From: an uncultured Alphaproteobacteria bacterium
GTDB lineage: Bacteria; Pseudomonadota; Alphaproteobacteria; RF32; CAG-239
Assembly: GCA_910587405.1 (NCBI GenBank)
Contig: CAJUKS010000004.1
Coordinates: forward strand, 62,001 to 126,000
Direction of reading: 5' to 3'
Length of the DNA: 64,000 bases
In this document: in pieces, positions 1-8,680 of the stretch
Position numbering within the stretch: the first letter of the stretch is position 1
Layout of the letters: every line of letters starts with the position of its first letter
Program-made: the position numbers and the translations under genes
The notes under the pieces: generated by a model
Told to the model about the DNA's origin: nothing
The model's database searches: none
The model's input: the letters and a program-made list of their open reading frames with translations, nothing else

Positions 1-147
1 CCGGCTGGAAGGTGCTGGCGTAAAGTTGCTTAAAACAGTTCAAATTCATAACAGTAGATTTAATAATTAATAACTGTCGTCAATATATATTTTTTTGTCT
101 TTTTGGTCAAGTTATTTTATCGACCGTTGCCACCTCTTTTTACAAAC

Positions 148-179
148 AAAATACCGGCCGTTTCCACGACCGGTATTTT
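148..179 (-). terminator. Bidirectional terminator after ppdK
   Basis: A 10-bp stem (148-157 with 170-179, core ataccgg/ccggtat) is flanked by A and T runs, so it can end transcription from either side. It lies about 70 bp past the ppdK stop. Bases 1-147 hold no gene I can support; short frames entering from the left edge stop within about 70 bp. Confidence 0.6.
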
Positions 180-249
180 ACGGCACTTTCAACGGAACTG
201 CCGCGGGAAAACTTCCGTTTTAAAAGTTCCCCGCAGCAATAACCGTTAC

Positions 250-2946
250 TTAGCAAGCTTTCTTGCAGCAGCAAGAGCCTTTGCCTTCTTCTTTCTTGTC
301 GTTCTTGTGACGAACGGCAGCCTGAGCGGCAGCCAGACGCGCAACCGGTACACGGTACGGCGAGCAGGAAACATAGTTCATGCCGCAGGTCTGGAAGAAA
401 TCGATCGACATCGGATCGCCGCCGTGTTCGCCGCAAACGCCCAGCCAAATGCTCGGGTTGGCGCAACGGGCTTTTTCACAGGCCAGCTTAACCAAACAAC
501 CGACGCCTTCAACATCAATCGAGGCAAACGGATCGGCAACATAAACGCCGCGGGCACGATATTCGTCCAAAATCGCGCCGGTATCGTCACGGCTCATACC
601 CAAAGTGGTCTGAGTCAGGTCGTTGGTACCGAAACCGAAGAATTCGGCCGATTTTGCCAACTCGTCAGCTTTGAGGGCTGCACGCGGCAATTCAATCATC
701 GAACCGACTTCGTATTTGATCTTTTTGCCTTTTTCGGCAAAGATCTTTTCGGCCGTGGTATCAATAATGTCCTTAACGATATCCAGTTCTTTCTTCGAAC
801 CGGTCAGCGGAACTTCGATTTCCGGCAGAACGTTAACGCCTTCGGCTTCACATTCCATGGCTGCTTCCAAAATGGCGCGAGTCTGCATTTCGCAAATTTC
901 CGGATAGGTAATCGGCAGACGGCAACCGCGGTGACCCAGCATCGGGTTGGCTTCGTGCAGAGCATTGGCACGCTGCTTAACTTTTTCCAGGCTCATACCG
1001 ATTTTGTCGGCCAACTCCTGCATTTCGGCATCGGTGTGCGGCAGGAACTCGTGCAACGGCGGATCCAACAGACGGATAACGACCGGCAGACCGTCCATGA
1101 TTTTGAACAGATCTTTGAAGTCCTGTTTCTGATACGGCAGCAGACGGGCCAAAGCGGCACGGCGGCCTTCTTCGTTTTCGGCCAAAATCATTGCACGCAT
1201 GTCCGGAATACGGTCAGCGTCAAAGAACATATGTTCGGTACGGGCCAAACCGATACCCTGAGCACCGAAATCGCGAGCCGTCTGAGCGTCTTTCGGCGTT
1301 TCGGCGTTGGCACGAACTTCCAAAGTGCGGATTTCGTCAACCCAACCCATCAGTTTGCCGAAGTTACCGCTGTTGGTGTCAGCCTTAACCGTCGGAACCT
1401 GTCCTTCGATGATCTGACCTTTGGCACCGTCCAACGATACCCAGTCACCTTCTTTGACAACAACGCCTTTGTCGGTAGTCATCGTCTTTTTGGCATAATC
1501 GATATGGATTTCGTGAGAACCGGAAACGCAGGGGGTACCCATACCGCGGGCAACCACCGCCGCGTGCGAAGTCATACCGCCGCGAGCCGTAATAACACCC
1601 TGGGCCGCATGCATGCCGCCGATGTCTTCCGGCGAAGTTTCGTTACGGATCAAGATAACTTTTTCACCTTTGGCAGCCCATGCTTCGGCGTCTTCGGCAT
1701 TGAAAACGGCACGGCCGACCGCAGCGCCCGGCGAAGCCGGCAAACCGGTGGCAATAACGTTTTTCTTGGCTTTCGGATCCAACATCGGGTGCAGCAGCTG
1801 ATCAAGCTGGTCGGCACCGACGCGCATAATCGCTTCTTCTTTGTTGATCAGGCCTTCTTCAACCATCTCAACCGCCATACGGACAGCAGCGGCGGCCGTA
1901 CGTTTGCCGTTACGGCACTGCAGCATCCACAGTTTGCCGTGTTCAATGGTAAATTCCATATCCTGCATGTCTTTGTAATGTTTTTCAAGGTTGTTGCGAA
2001 CATCAACCAGTTCCTGATACAGATGCGGCCATTTTTCTTCCAGAGAATTGCCGTCGCCTTTGCTGGCCATCGGTTGCGGGGTACGGATACCGGCCACAAC
2101 GTCTTCGCCCTGAGCGTTAACCAGATATTCGCCGTAGTAAACATTTTCACCGGTAGCCGGGTCACGCGAGAAGCAAACGCCGGTTGCACAGTCATCGCCG
2201 GCATTGCCGAATACCATGGTCTGTACGTTAACGGCTGTACCCCAGTCGCCCGGAATATTGTTCAGCTTACGGTAAGTAATGGCGCGGGCGGCCATCCAGG
2301 AACCGAATACGGCGCCGATACCGGCCCACAGCTGATCCCACGGATCCTGCGGAACTACTTTACCGGTTTTGGCACCGATTTCTTTATATTCTTTAACCAG
2401 TTCTTTGAGATCTTCGGCCGTCAGATCGGTGTCGGCTTTGTATCCCTTCGACTTTTTCATATTTTCCAAAGCTTCTTCATACAATTCGATGTCGGCGCCG
2501 AGAACAACGTCGGAGAACATCTGCAGAAAACGGCGGTAGGAGTCATAAGCAAATCTTTCCGAACCGCTGGCTTTGGCCAGAGCCTTAACCGTTTCGTCAT
2601 TCAAACCGAGGTTCAAAACGGTATCCATCATGCCCGGCATGGAAACGCGCGCACCGGAACGAACCGAGAACAACAGCGGATTTTCGGCATCGGCAAATTT
2701 TTTGCCCATGATTTTTTCAACGCCGGCAACCGCAGCCTTAACCTGTTCTTTAAGGTCGGCCGGATAGGTCTTGTTGTTGTCATAGTAGTAGGTGCAGACT
2801 TCAGTCGTTACTGTAAATCCGGGAGGAACCGGTAAACCAACCTTGTTCATTTCTGCCAGGTTGGCACCTTTACCGCCCAGGAGGTTTTTCATGGAAGCAT
2901 CGCCTTCGGCTTGACCGTTTCCAAATGTGTATACCCATTTACTCAT
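250..2946 (-). CDS. ppdK: Pyruvate, phosphate dikinase
   Basis: This 898-residue enzyme interconverts pyruvate, ATP and phosphate with PEP, AMP and diphosphate in the cytoplasm. The N-terminal nucleotide-binding part shows GGKGANLAEM near residue 24. The swivelling phosphohistidine domain carries GGMTSHAAVVARG, with the phosphorylated His at about 461. The C-terminal PEP/pyruvate barrel ends with GVCGEHGGDP, whose catalytic Cys is about 838. Length and motif order match bacterial PPDK. The last residues are unusual: after the normal end of the barrel comes a charged tail closing with GSCCCKKAC (Cys 892-894 and 898). The gene is divergent from pheA, so the 240 bp between them should hold both promoters. 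I am very sure of the family; the role of the tail is unknown. Confidence 0.97.
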   Translation of the reverse strand: MSKWVYTFGNGQAEGDASMKNLLGGKGANLAEMNKVGLPVPPGFTVTTEVCTYYYDNNKTYPADLKEQVKAAVAGVEKIMGKKFADAENPLLFSVRSGARVSMPGMMDTVLNLGLNDETVKALAKASGSERFAYDSYRRFLQMFSDVVLGADIELYEEALENMKKSKGYKADTDLTAEDLKELVKEYKEIGAKTGKVVPQDPWDQLWAGIGAVFGSWMAARAITYRKLNNIPGDWGTAVNVQTMVFGNAGDDCATGVCFSRDPATGENVYYGEYLVNAQGEDVVAGIRTPQPMASKGDGNSLEEKWPHLYQELVDVRNNLEKHYKDMQDMEFTIEHGKLWMLQCRNGKRTAAAAVRMAVEMVEEGLINKEEAIMRVGADQLDQLLHPMLDPKAKKNVIATGLPASPGAAVGRAVFNAEDAEAWAAKGEKVILIRNETSPEDIGGMHAAQGVITARGGMTSHAAVVARGMGTPCVSGSHEIHIDYAKKTMTTDKGVVVKEGDWVSLDGAKGQIIEGQVPTVKADTNSGNFGKLMGWVDEIRTLEVRANAETPKDAQTARDFGAQGIGLARTEHMFFDADRIPDMRAMILAENEEGRRAALARLLPYQKQDFKDLFKIMDGLPVVIRLLDPPLHEFLPHTDAEMQELADKIGMSLEKVKQRANALHEANPMLGHRGCRLPITYPEICEMQTRAILEAAMECEAEGVNVLPEIEVPLTGSKKELDIVKDIIDTTAEKIFAEKGKKIKYEVGSMIELPRAALKADELAKSAEFFGFGTNDLTQTTLGMSRDDTGAILDEYRARGVYVADPFASIDVEGVGCLVKLACEKARCANPSIWLGVCGEHGGDPMSIDFFQTCGMNYVSCSPYRVPVARLAAAQAAVRHKNDKKEEGKGSCCCKKAC

Positions 2947-3189
2947 GGTTATTTTAGCTCCTATAGCTATAAGGTTAAAACAAAAATCACACTTTTATAG
3001 CAGTTTACGCAAAATATGATTTTAAAACAAATTCAGTTCAAGAAGTTATAACACTTCCGGCGATTCTTCAAGCAAAATCTTTTGAAGGCCTCCGTTTATC
3101 AACAGCCGGCCGATTCGTCTCTCCGCGCCGCGGCTTGACATCACAACCGCCGTATGTTAGCCTTTTGCATATTTTGGAGATATTCTCAA

Positions 3190-4023
3190 ATGATGAAGAT
3201 CGTTTATCAGGGCGTTGCCGGCGCCTATTCGCATATTGCGGCGCAAAACATTTATCCCGGACAAACCTATCTGCCGTGCGAAACTTTCGAACAGGCGATG
3301 GACATGGTGCAGAAAAACCTCGCCGACCTGGCGGTGATTCCGGTCGAAAACTCCAACGCCGGACGGGTTGCCGACGTTCATTTTCTGTTGCCCGAAACCG
3401 GATTGTTTATCAACGGCGAATATTTTCTGCGGGTCGAACATCAGCTGCTCGGCCTGCCCGGCTCCCGCTTGGAAGAAATCATTTCCGCTTCTTCGCATCC
3501 GCAGGCGCTCGCCCAGTGTTCCGCTTTCCTCAAACAACGCAAAATCAGTGCCGTCGCCCGCATCGACACCGCCAAGTCGTGTCAGGACATCCTCAACTTT
3601 CGGGATAAAAGCAAAGCGGCAATCGCCTCCAAACTGGCCGCCGAAATTTACGGATTGGAAATATTAAAATCCAACATCGAAAACGATTGCCGCAACACCA
3701 CCCGCTTTTTGCTGATGAGTCGTGACGATCAAACACCCCCGGATGACGGCAGCCGTTTCATCACTTCGTGCATTTTCCGCGTGAAGTCGATTCCGGCGGC
3801 GTTGTACAAAGCTTTGGGCGGATTCGCCACCAACGGCATCAACCTTACCAAACTTGAAAGTTATCAGGTCGACGGCAGATTCGTTTCCGCCCGTTTTTAT
3901 ATGGAAATCGAGTCCCACCCGGACCGCCCGTCTTTTCAAAACGCTTTTGACGAACTGCGCTTTTTCGCCGACGAGCTGCATATTCTCGGCACTTATGCCG
4001 CCAGTCCTTTCAGGGAGAAATAA
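3190..4023 (+). CDS. pheA: Prephenate dehydratase
   Basis: This stand-alone prephenate dehydratase converts prephenate to phenylpyruvate in phenylalanine synthesis. The N-terminal PDT domain starts with the typical YQGVAGAYSH and carries the NTTRF motif (T-R-F) near residue 170. A C-terminal ACT domain (from about residue 193) has LTKLESYQ, the Phe-binding element in the form common in Alphaproteobacteria, so feedback inhibition by phenylalanine is expected. There is no chorismate mutase domain. I chose the ATG at 3190 because GGAG lies about ten bases upstream and homology begins there; an in-frame ATG at 3154 would add 12 unconserved residues. TTGACA at 3135-3140 with TAGCCT 17 bp downstream is a possible promoter. 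The exonuclease gene follows after 4 bp. Confidence 0.95.
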   Translation: MMKIVYQGVAGAYSHIAAQNIYPGQTYLPCETFEQAMDMVQKNLADLAVIPVENSNAGRVADVHFLLPETGLFINGEYFLRVEHQLLGLPGSRLEEIISASSHPQALAQCSAFLKQRKISAVARIDTAKSCQDILNFRDKSKAAIASKLAAEIYGLEILKSNIENDCRNTTRFLLMSRDDQTPPDDGSRFITSCIFRVKSIPAALYKALGGFATNGINLTKLESYQVDGRFVSARFYMEIESHPDRPSFQNAFDELRFFADELHILGTYAASPFREK

Positions 4024-4027
4024 CGAC

Positions 4028-4633
4028 ATGACTGAACAATTGATTATATTTGACACCGAATACGCCTCCTGGCAGGGTTTTCTCACCGCTCCCGAAGCCG
4101 AAAAGAAGAAGGCGGAAATTGTCCAAATTGCCGCGGTTAAAGTAAATTTGCCCGACTTAAGCGTGGCGGAGAACCTCAATCTTTACATCAAACCGCACTT
4201 CACCCCGCGCTTAACCGAATATTTTATCAATCTCACCGGTATCACCGATGCGCTGCTGGAACAAGAAGGCCTTCCTTTTCCCGAAGCCTACCGGCGTTTT
4301 AAACAATTTGCCGGCCGCCTGCCCTGCTACTCGCACGGCTGGTCGTTAGCTTCGGGATCGACCGCCGACGGCATCGTCATCGGCTACAATCTCGAAATGT
4401 TCGGCATCTCCGACGATTCTCCGCTCGACTATCGCAATATCGCCGACTGGTTTAAACAGGCCTACGCGGAAAAAAACATTTCGATCAAATGCCAAGCCTC
4501 GGGACAAATTGCCAAGCTGCTGGGCCTGGAAGCACAACTTAAAGAGTTGGGACTGGACGAACACAACGCTTTTTATGACGTTCATTCCATCTTGGCCGGC
4601 TTGCGTTTTCTCGGTTTTAAAAAGCTTTTTTAA
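4028..4633 (+). CDS. DEDD-type 3'-5' exonuclease family protein
   Basis: This 201-residue protein belongs to the RNase T / DNA polymerase III epsilon-like exonuclease fold. Exo I is visible as IIFDTEYASW (Asp8, Glu10), a central part has IVQIAAVKV, and Exo III is HNAFYDV near residue 178, with the His and Asp of the DEDDh class. The segment between is less typical, so substrate (RNA or DNA) cannot be told. It starts 4 bp after pheA with an ATG preceded by the pheA stop region, and is probably co-transcribed with it. No partner polymerase is nearby. It is cytoplasmic, with no signal or membrane segment. Confidence 0.75.
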   Translation: MTEQLIIFDTEYASWQGFLTAPEAEKKKAEIVQIAAVKVNLPDLSVAENLNLYIKPHFTPRLTEYFINLTGITDALLEQEGLPFPEAYRRFKQFAGRLPCYSHGWSLASGSTADGIVIGYNLEMFGISDDSPLDYRNIADWFKQAYAEKNISIKCQASGQIAKLLGLEAQLKELGLDEHNAFYDVHSILAGLRFLGFKKLF

Positions 4634-4727
4634 TTTTGTCACCGGTTGTGCATCCGATCATACAAAGGTTAACCGGTGTTGTTGAAAAACAACCGGTTCT
4701 TTAATTTTTTGCAAACTGAAATAAATT

Positions 4728-5339
4728 TTATAAAGAATCGATCAGATCAATCGATTGATCAATCAACTTCCGACGTGTCGGTTCATCCAGATGGGCCGTC
4801 AGCGCTTTTTCCAACAACCCGACGCTCCGGCGGCTGACAATTTCCGCCAGCTCGCTTTCGGCACGAACCCGTTCGCCTTCAATTCGCTGTTTGGCCGTTT
4901 TCTCCTGCGCATCCAGCCTTTGTTCCAGCTCGGCGGTCAGATTCTTTTTCAACGCGCTGATTTCCCGCTTTGACTTTTTCACCACCGCAGCAGTTTCGTC
5001 ATCGATTCCTTCGAGTTTTTCCTCATAAGCCGCCAACAGCTTCCGCGCCTCGGTTTTAAGATTCTCGGCATCGGTGATACGTCCGGTCTCTTTGGCAATA
5101 TGTTGCCCCAAAAAGCCGAACAAAGCCTTTTTCAGCGGGATAAACAACCCGACCGCCACCATCACAAAAGCCATTCCGACCCAAAATTCGGGCGACAGGT
5201 AAAAGACCTCGTGTTCGCCCCCCAGTTCCTGAGTGGTGCTTTTTAAAATTGTTTCCACGTTATCCGCCGCACCGATAACCGCTTCCTGAGTGGCATCCAG
5301 CAGCTCTTTTCCGGCCGTGTTGACTGACTGTTCATCCAT
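4728..5339 (-). CDS. atpF: ATP synthase F0 subunit b
   Basis: This is the peripheral-stalk subunit b, 203 residues. A short N-terminal tail is followed by one membrane segment at about 52-70 (FWVGMAFVMVAVGLFIPL) and a long, highly charged coiled coil (about 85-190) that would reach up to F1. It is longer at the N-terminus than usual b subunits. Its start overlaps the end of atpF' by 8 bp, which suggests translational coupling. It is the last gene of the F0 cluster; no F1 genes follow, as is usual for the split F0/F1 layout in Alphaproteobacteria. Assignment as b rather than b' rests on gene order. Confidence 0.88.
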   Translation of the reverse strand: MDEQSVNTAGKELLDATQEAVIGAADNVETILKSTTQELGGEHEVFYLSPEFWVGMAFVMVAVGLFIPLKKALFGFLGQHIAKETGRITDAENLKTEARKLLAAYEEKLEGIDDETAAVVKKSKREISALKKNLTAELEQRLDAQEKTAKQRIEGERVRAESELAEIVSRRSVGLLEKALTAHLDEPTRRKLIDQSIDLIDSL

Positions 5340-5820
5340 CGTTTCGTTCCTGTTCGGCTATTCGGGCAATATCGGCAACCGAGACGTTTTCCAGCCCCAG
5401 CTTGGCAGCAATTCCGGCAGCCAGCGCAACCGAGATTTTTTCAATCTGTTCCATTGTCTGATGCCGGTTTTCGGCAATCTGCCGTTCGTTTTCCAGCAAC
5501 ATTTCCTGCAAACGCCGCGACGTTTCGGCATCGCGTTCGGCAATTGTCCGATGCAGTTCTTCGCTGGCCTTATGCATTTCTTCCGCCGCTTCATCATTGG
5601 CTTTTTTCAATGCCTGCCGATATTTTTCCAACGCCGCTTCCGCCGCCTGCTTAAACTCGCCGGCAGCATTCAGATAATCATCAATCTTACGTTGGCGTTG
5701 ATTTAAAATATCGGTAATTTTCGGCACGATCATTTTGGCCATAATCAGCCACATCAGCCCAAAGCTGACCACCAGCCAAAAGCTCTGCGAACTGAAAGTT
5801 GAAAAATCAAGCTGTGGCAT
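5332..5820 (-). CDS. atpG: ATP synthase F0 subunit b'
   Basis: This is the second stalk subunit (b'), 162 residues. It begins MPQLDFSTFSSQSFW, then has one membrane segment (about 14-32) containing FGLMWLIMAKMIVPKI and a charged coiled coil to the end. Photosynthetic bacteria and Alphaproteobacteria carry such b/b' pairs that form a heterodimer. It lies between atpE and atpF in the F0 operon and overlaps atpF by 8 bp. The symbol atpG (also written atpF' or atpF2) is used for b' in these bacteria; it is not the gamma subunit. Confidence 0.88.
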   Translation of the reverse strand: MPQLDFSTFSSQSFWLVVSFGLMWLIMAKMIVPKITDILNQRQRKIDDYLNAAGEFKQAAEAALEKYRQALKKANDEAAEEMHKASEELHRTIAERDAETSRRLQEMLLENERQIAENRHQTMEQIEKISVALAAGIAAKLGLENVSVADIARIAEQERNDG

Positions 5821-5907
5821 CGACGCCGTTCTCCTTTAAATAAATTGCCGCATCCGACAACGGGAAAAGCCGCCGGCTTCCCCCGTTTCGCAAACCTGCA
5901 GCCCTTT

Positions 5908-6132
5908 TTATTCCCCGCCGGTCAGCATGACCAGAGCGATAACCAGCGCATACAGCGCAATCGCTTCAATAGCGGCAAAACCGGCCCAACCGTAGATGTC
6001 CACGTCTTTCTTAACCTGCGGGTTACGTCCGACCGTTGTAATGATGGTGGTCCACAGTTTGGTAACGCCCCAGGCCGCTACGGTCATCGACAAAGCGCAA
6101 ATCGCCGCACTAATATAAGCTATAGGTTCCAT
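5908..6132 (-). CDS. atpE: ATP synthase F0 subunit c
   Basis: This 74-residue two-helix protein forms the proton-driven c-ring. The polar loop is GRNP (residues 35-38). The ion-binding carboxylate is Glu56 in GFAAIEAIALYALVI, as in other alphaproteobacterial c subunits. The first helix is odd: the usual glycine ladder (GxGxGxGxG) that lets c subunits pack closely is largely replaced. Aligned back from Arg36, the ladder positions read Val, Ala, Gly, Thr and Thr, and there are two Trp residues (21 and 27). The family call is certain from the loop, carboxylate and gene order. The effect on ring size is open. Confidence 0.92.
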   Translation of the reverse strand: MEPIAYISAAICALSMTVAAWGVTKLWTTIITTVGRNPQVKKDVDIYGWAGFAAIEAIALYALVIALVMLTGGE

Positions 6133-6187
6133 TTAATTTTCCTTTCCGAATTTAATTTTAACATTTTAACCATAATAATCATTTTCG

Positions 6188-6910
6188 TCAGTGGCTGCGG
6201 ATGGCATCCCCGAGATAAATACAACTCAGCACCGTATAAATAAACGCCTGCAAAAGTGCAATAAACAACTCAAAAACTATAATGCAGGCATCAAAAAACA
6301 ACGGTACGATTCCCAACACGCCCAAACTGACCACAAAACCGGCAATAATCTTGAGCATAATATGCCCGACCGTCATGTTGGCGACCAGACGGACCGTCAG
6401 ACTGAAGGGCTTGGAAAGCATCGAAATCGTCTCAATCGGCATGATCAGCGGCGCCAGCGCCAGCGGAATTCCCTTGGGCATAAAAGTTCTGAAATAACCC
6501 CATTTGCGTTTTTTGATACCGACCGCAATATTAAACAGCAGTGCCACGATCGACAGCGTTCCGACCGCGGTGGCGTGGGAAGTAAAGGTAAAAGCATACG
6601 GAAACAGCCCCAACACGTTGCCGAAAGCAATAAACAAAAACAACGAAAAAATAAAACTGAAATATTTCAGGCCTTCCGGTCCCAGATTTTCTTTCATCAA
6701 ATTGGCAATAAAACCGTATATGCATTCGGGAAGCGATTGCGCCAGCCCCGGCACGATGGTGCGCCGCCGCAGACAAAGGCCGAACAAAAGAGCGGCCGCC
6801 AACACGGACAGCATCATAAACAACGAGGAATTGGTAAAAGATATATCGACATCACCGACCTTAAGCGGAATAATCGGCTTAATCACAAATTGTTCCATCG
6901 GATTTGACAC
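6188..6910 (-). CDS. atpB: ATP synthase F0 subunit a
   Basis: This is the stator channel subunit a, 240 residues with several membrane segments. The essential Arg is in KPFSLTVRLVANMTVGH near residue 170, and FELFIALLQAFIYTVL near the C-terminus matches the last conserved helix. The start at 6910 is a GTG: AGGAG lies eight bases upstream of it, whereas the in-frame ATG at 6898 would be about 20 bases away. atpI ends 5 bp upstream. Subunit a works with the c-ring to pass protons across the inner membrane. Confidence 0.95.
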   Translation of the reverse strand: MSNPMEQFVIKPIIPLKVGDVDISFTNSSLFMMLSVLAAALLFGLCLRRRTIVPGLAQSLPECIYGFIANLMKENLGPEGLKYFSFIFSLFLFIAFGNVLGLFPYAFTFTSHATAVGTLSIVALLFNIAVGIKKRKWGYFRTFMPKGIPLALAPLIMPIETISMLSKPFSLTVRLVANMTVGHIMLKIIAGFVVSLGVLGIVPLFFDACIIVFELFIALLQAFIYTVLSCIYLGDAIRSH

Positions 6911-6915
6911 GTCAG

Positions 6916-7227
6916 CTACTCCTCATCCTCTTTTCGTTTTTCTTCCGCTTGGGCCAGACGGTAAACGTTCAAAAACCCCGCGGCGCCCCCCAACAGTAAA
7001 AACAACGCCAAAAACAGCGGCCGCGTTCCGGCCAGCCGGTCAAGCACAAAACCGACCGCACCGCCGACCAACACTGCCGATAACAACTCGACCGCAATTC
7101 TCATTCCGATCGCCGCCGCACTGGAATATTCCGACGTTTTGGCCGATGCGGCATGATCCACCTCCCGTTTTTTCAGACGTGAAATCTTATGTTCCAGCTC
7201 CCTGATGTCATCGGGAATTTTTTTCAT
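6916..7227 (-). CDS. atpI: ATP synthase protein I (AtpI family)
   Basis: This 103-residue protein has a charged N-terminal coiled segment and two membrane helices (about 42-65 and 70-90, with AVLVGGAVGFVLDRLAG and FLALFLLLGGAAGFLNVYR). This is the AtpI/AtpZ-like architecture found as the first gene of F0 operons. AtpI is thought to help c-ring assembly or Mg uptake; it is not a structural subunit. It is 5 bp upstream of atpB and begins the F0 transcription unit here. The C-terminus is acidic (KRKEDEE). Confidence 0.85.
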   Translation of the reverse strand: MKKIPDDIRELEHKISRLKKREVDHAASAKTSEYSSAAAIGMRIAVELLSAVLVGGAVGFVLDRLAGTRPLFLALFLLLGGAAGFLNVYRLAQAEEKRKEDEE

Positions 7228-7253
7228 CGGACAGCATATTCCTTAAATATTAC

Positions 7254-7979
7254 TTACTTGTTAAGATCCAGATATTTATTTAACACTTCCTGCAATGTTT
7301 CATAATCCGGCATCCCGGGCAGAATTTCCTCACCGTCGGGACCGCGAACCAAAAACGACGGCGTTCCCTGAATACGCAGTTTTTCGAGGGCATCCTGACG
7401 TACCGCCATAATTTCTTTGGCCGTATCGTCGTCAGCCATGCAAAGATTGGCCTGTTCCTTGCTCAGACCTTCCAGTTCCGCATAACTGGCCAGCAGCTTT
7501 TCGGCTTTGAAGGACAATCCCCAGGTCAACTGCTTTTTAAACAACACGCTCAGAAAATCGAAATATTTGTCAGCCGGCATACAGCGCGCCAGCATCGCCG
7601 CTTTCATCGACCGACCGTCAATCGGAAAATCGGCAAACACCAGCTTGACTTTGCCGGTGTCGATATAATCTTTCTTAAGCTGAGGCAGCATATTCAGATG
7701 AAAATCCGCGCAATGGGAACATCCGAGCGAAGAAAACTCATAAATTGTCACCGGTGCGGCCGGATTGCCGAGAACCCGCACTTCATCCATTTCAAAACGG
7801 CTCGGCACTACGCTGCCGTCCACAACCGGAACCGCGGCTTGAGCAGACCGGACCAAAACCAGGTTTCCGTCCACCCAGTCAAAACCTTTCTGAAACAGAT
7901 AATAGCCGTCGGCCATAACAAACATAAACGTAATCGCCAACATTTGGCTGATTTTTTTTATTATATTTTCAAAAGTCAT
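7254..7979 (-). CDS. DsbA-family thiol:disulfide oxidoreductase
   Basis: This 241-residue exported thioredoxin-fold protein has an N-terminal hydrophobic segment ending near RSAQAA (about 40-48) as signal or anchor. The active site is CSHC in EFSSLGCSHCADFH (near residue 90), and GTPSFLV near 203 provides the cis-proline loop. The helical insertion between them contains one further Cys pair candidate (ARCMP, NLCMA). This pattern fits periplasmic DsbA/DsbG/BdbD-like proteins that make or shuffle disulfides. The Cys-rich secreted proteins at 54.6-57.5 kb would be plausible clients, but that is inference. It is 12 bp from the DUF721 gene and likely shares its operon. Confidence 0.85.
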   Translation of the reverse strand: MTFENIIKKISQMLAITFMFVMADGYYLFQKGFDWVDGNLVLVRSAQAAVPVVDGSVVPSRFEMDEVRVLGNPAAPVTIYEFSSLGCSHCADFHLNMLPQLKKDYIDTGKVKLVFADFPIDGRSMKAAMLARCMPADKYFDFLSVLFKKQLTWGLSFKAEKLLASYAELEGLSKEQANLCMADDDTAKEIMAVRQDALEKLRIQGTPSFLVRGPDGEEILPGMPDYETLQEVLNKYLDLNK

Positions 7980-7991
7980 TGCTGCTCCTGT

Positions 7992-8516
7992 TTATTTGCG
8001 ATTCTCAACTATAATATTTTTACCCAGACGGACCAGACTTTCTTTTAACCTGTCATCTTCCACGCCGCCGGTCAGTTCTTCAATATAATTTTGTTCTTCT
8101 CTGCTTACAAGTATTTTCTTAAGCGGCGGTTGATTAAATTGCTTTGCCTTCCGCAGCAACGGCACCGAACCTTGTCTGATTTTCATTCCGGTTACCGCGC
8201 CATAACCGAAATACGCGTTCACCTTGTCAAGAATAAATTTTTCACGATGCTGAATCTCCAACGCAAACGCACCGTTCGGCACCGCAATATGCAAAATGCC
8301 GCCGTTTCGTTCCCCCGGTTTGAAGCTGATTTTCTCCGGCACCGTACAGGCGGCCAGTTCTTCGCCGGCAATCTGATCCCAAAAAGCCAGGATATCCGCG
8401 GAGGCCAGACCCTGTTTGCCAAGTATGCGCCGCAGCAGCGGAAGGGTTTCCGATGCCAGCGTATTCAGCCCCGAGGCGCTGCGTTTGTTTTCGTGCGGAG
8501 AAATTTCTTTTTTCAT
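7992..8516 (-). CDS. DUF721 / DciA-like protein
   Basis: The 174-residue protein carries the DUF721 fold: an N-terminal LPLLRRILGKQGL helix, then FWDQIAGEELA (cf. the W..xxG element), and a C-terminal half with ILHIAVPNGAFALEIQHREK. Members related to DciA help load the replicative helicase. Whether this one does is not shown by sequence alone. I chose the ATG at 8516 (MKKEISPHENK); an upstream in-frame start at 8576 would add a Cys/Lys-rich stretch with no family similarity. It is transcribed ahead of the DsbA-like gene, the order often seen in Alphaproteobacteria. Confidence 0.78.
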   Translation of the reverse strand: MKKEISPHENKRSASGLNTLASETLPLLRRILGKQGLASADILAFWDQIAGEELAACTVPEKISFKPGERNGGILHIAVPNGAFALEIQHREKFILDKVNAYFGYGAVTGMKIRQGSVPLLRKAKQFNQPPLKKILVSREEQNYIEELTGGVEDDRLKESLVRLGKNIIVENRK

Positions 8517-8680
8517 AATTGCCGTTTTACCACAAACAAGCCGCAAAAGCAAGCTGTCTCGGCATTTTTTTCCCATGGCGCCAAAATAAAGCGGCCCCGC
8601 ATAAAAAACTTGATTCTATTAAAAAATTAATGTACTCTCTCAACCAGAATTTTTATTTTTTAACGAGAGGAATCTTAAGA

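Noticed and set aside
103..2835. A 910-codon open frame on the plus strand across ppdK
   Set aside because: It is the antisense shadow of a well-conserved enzyme, with Phe/Asn/Gly-rich low-information sequence, no domain and no ribosome site.
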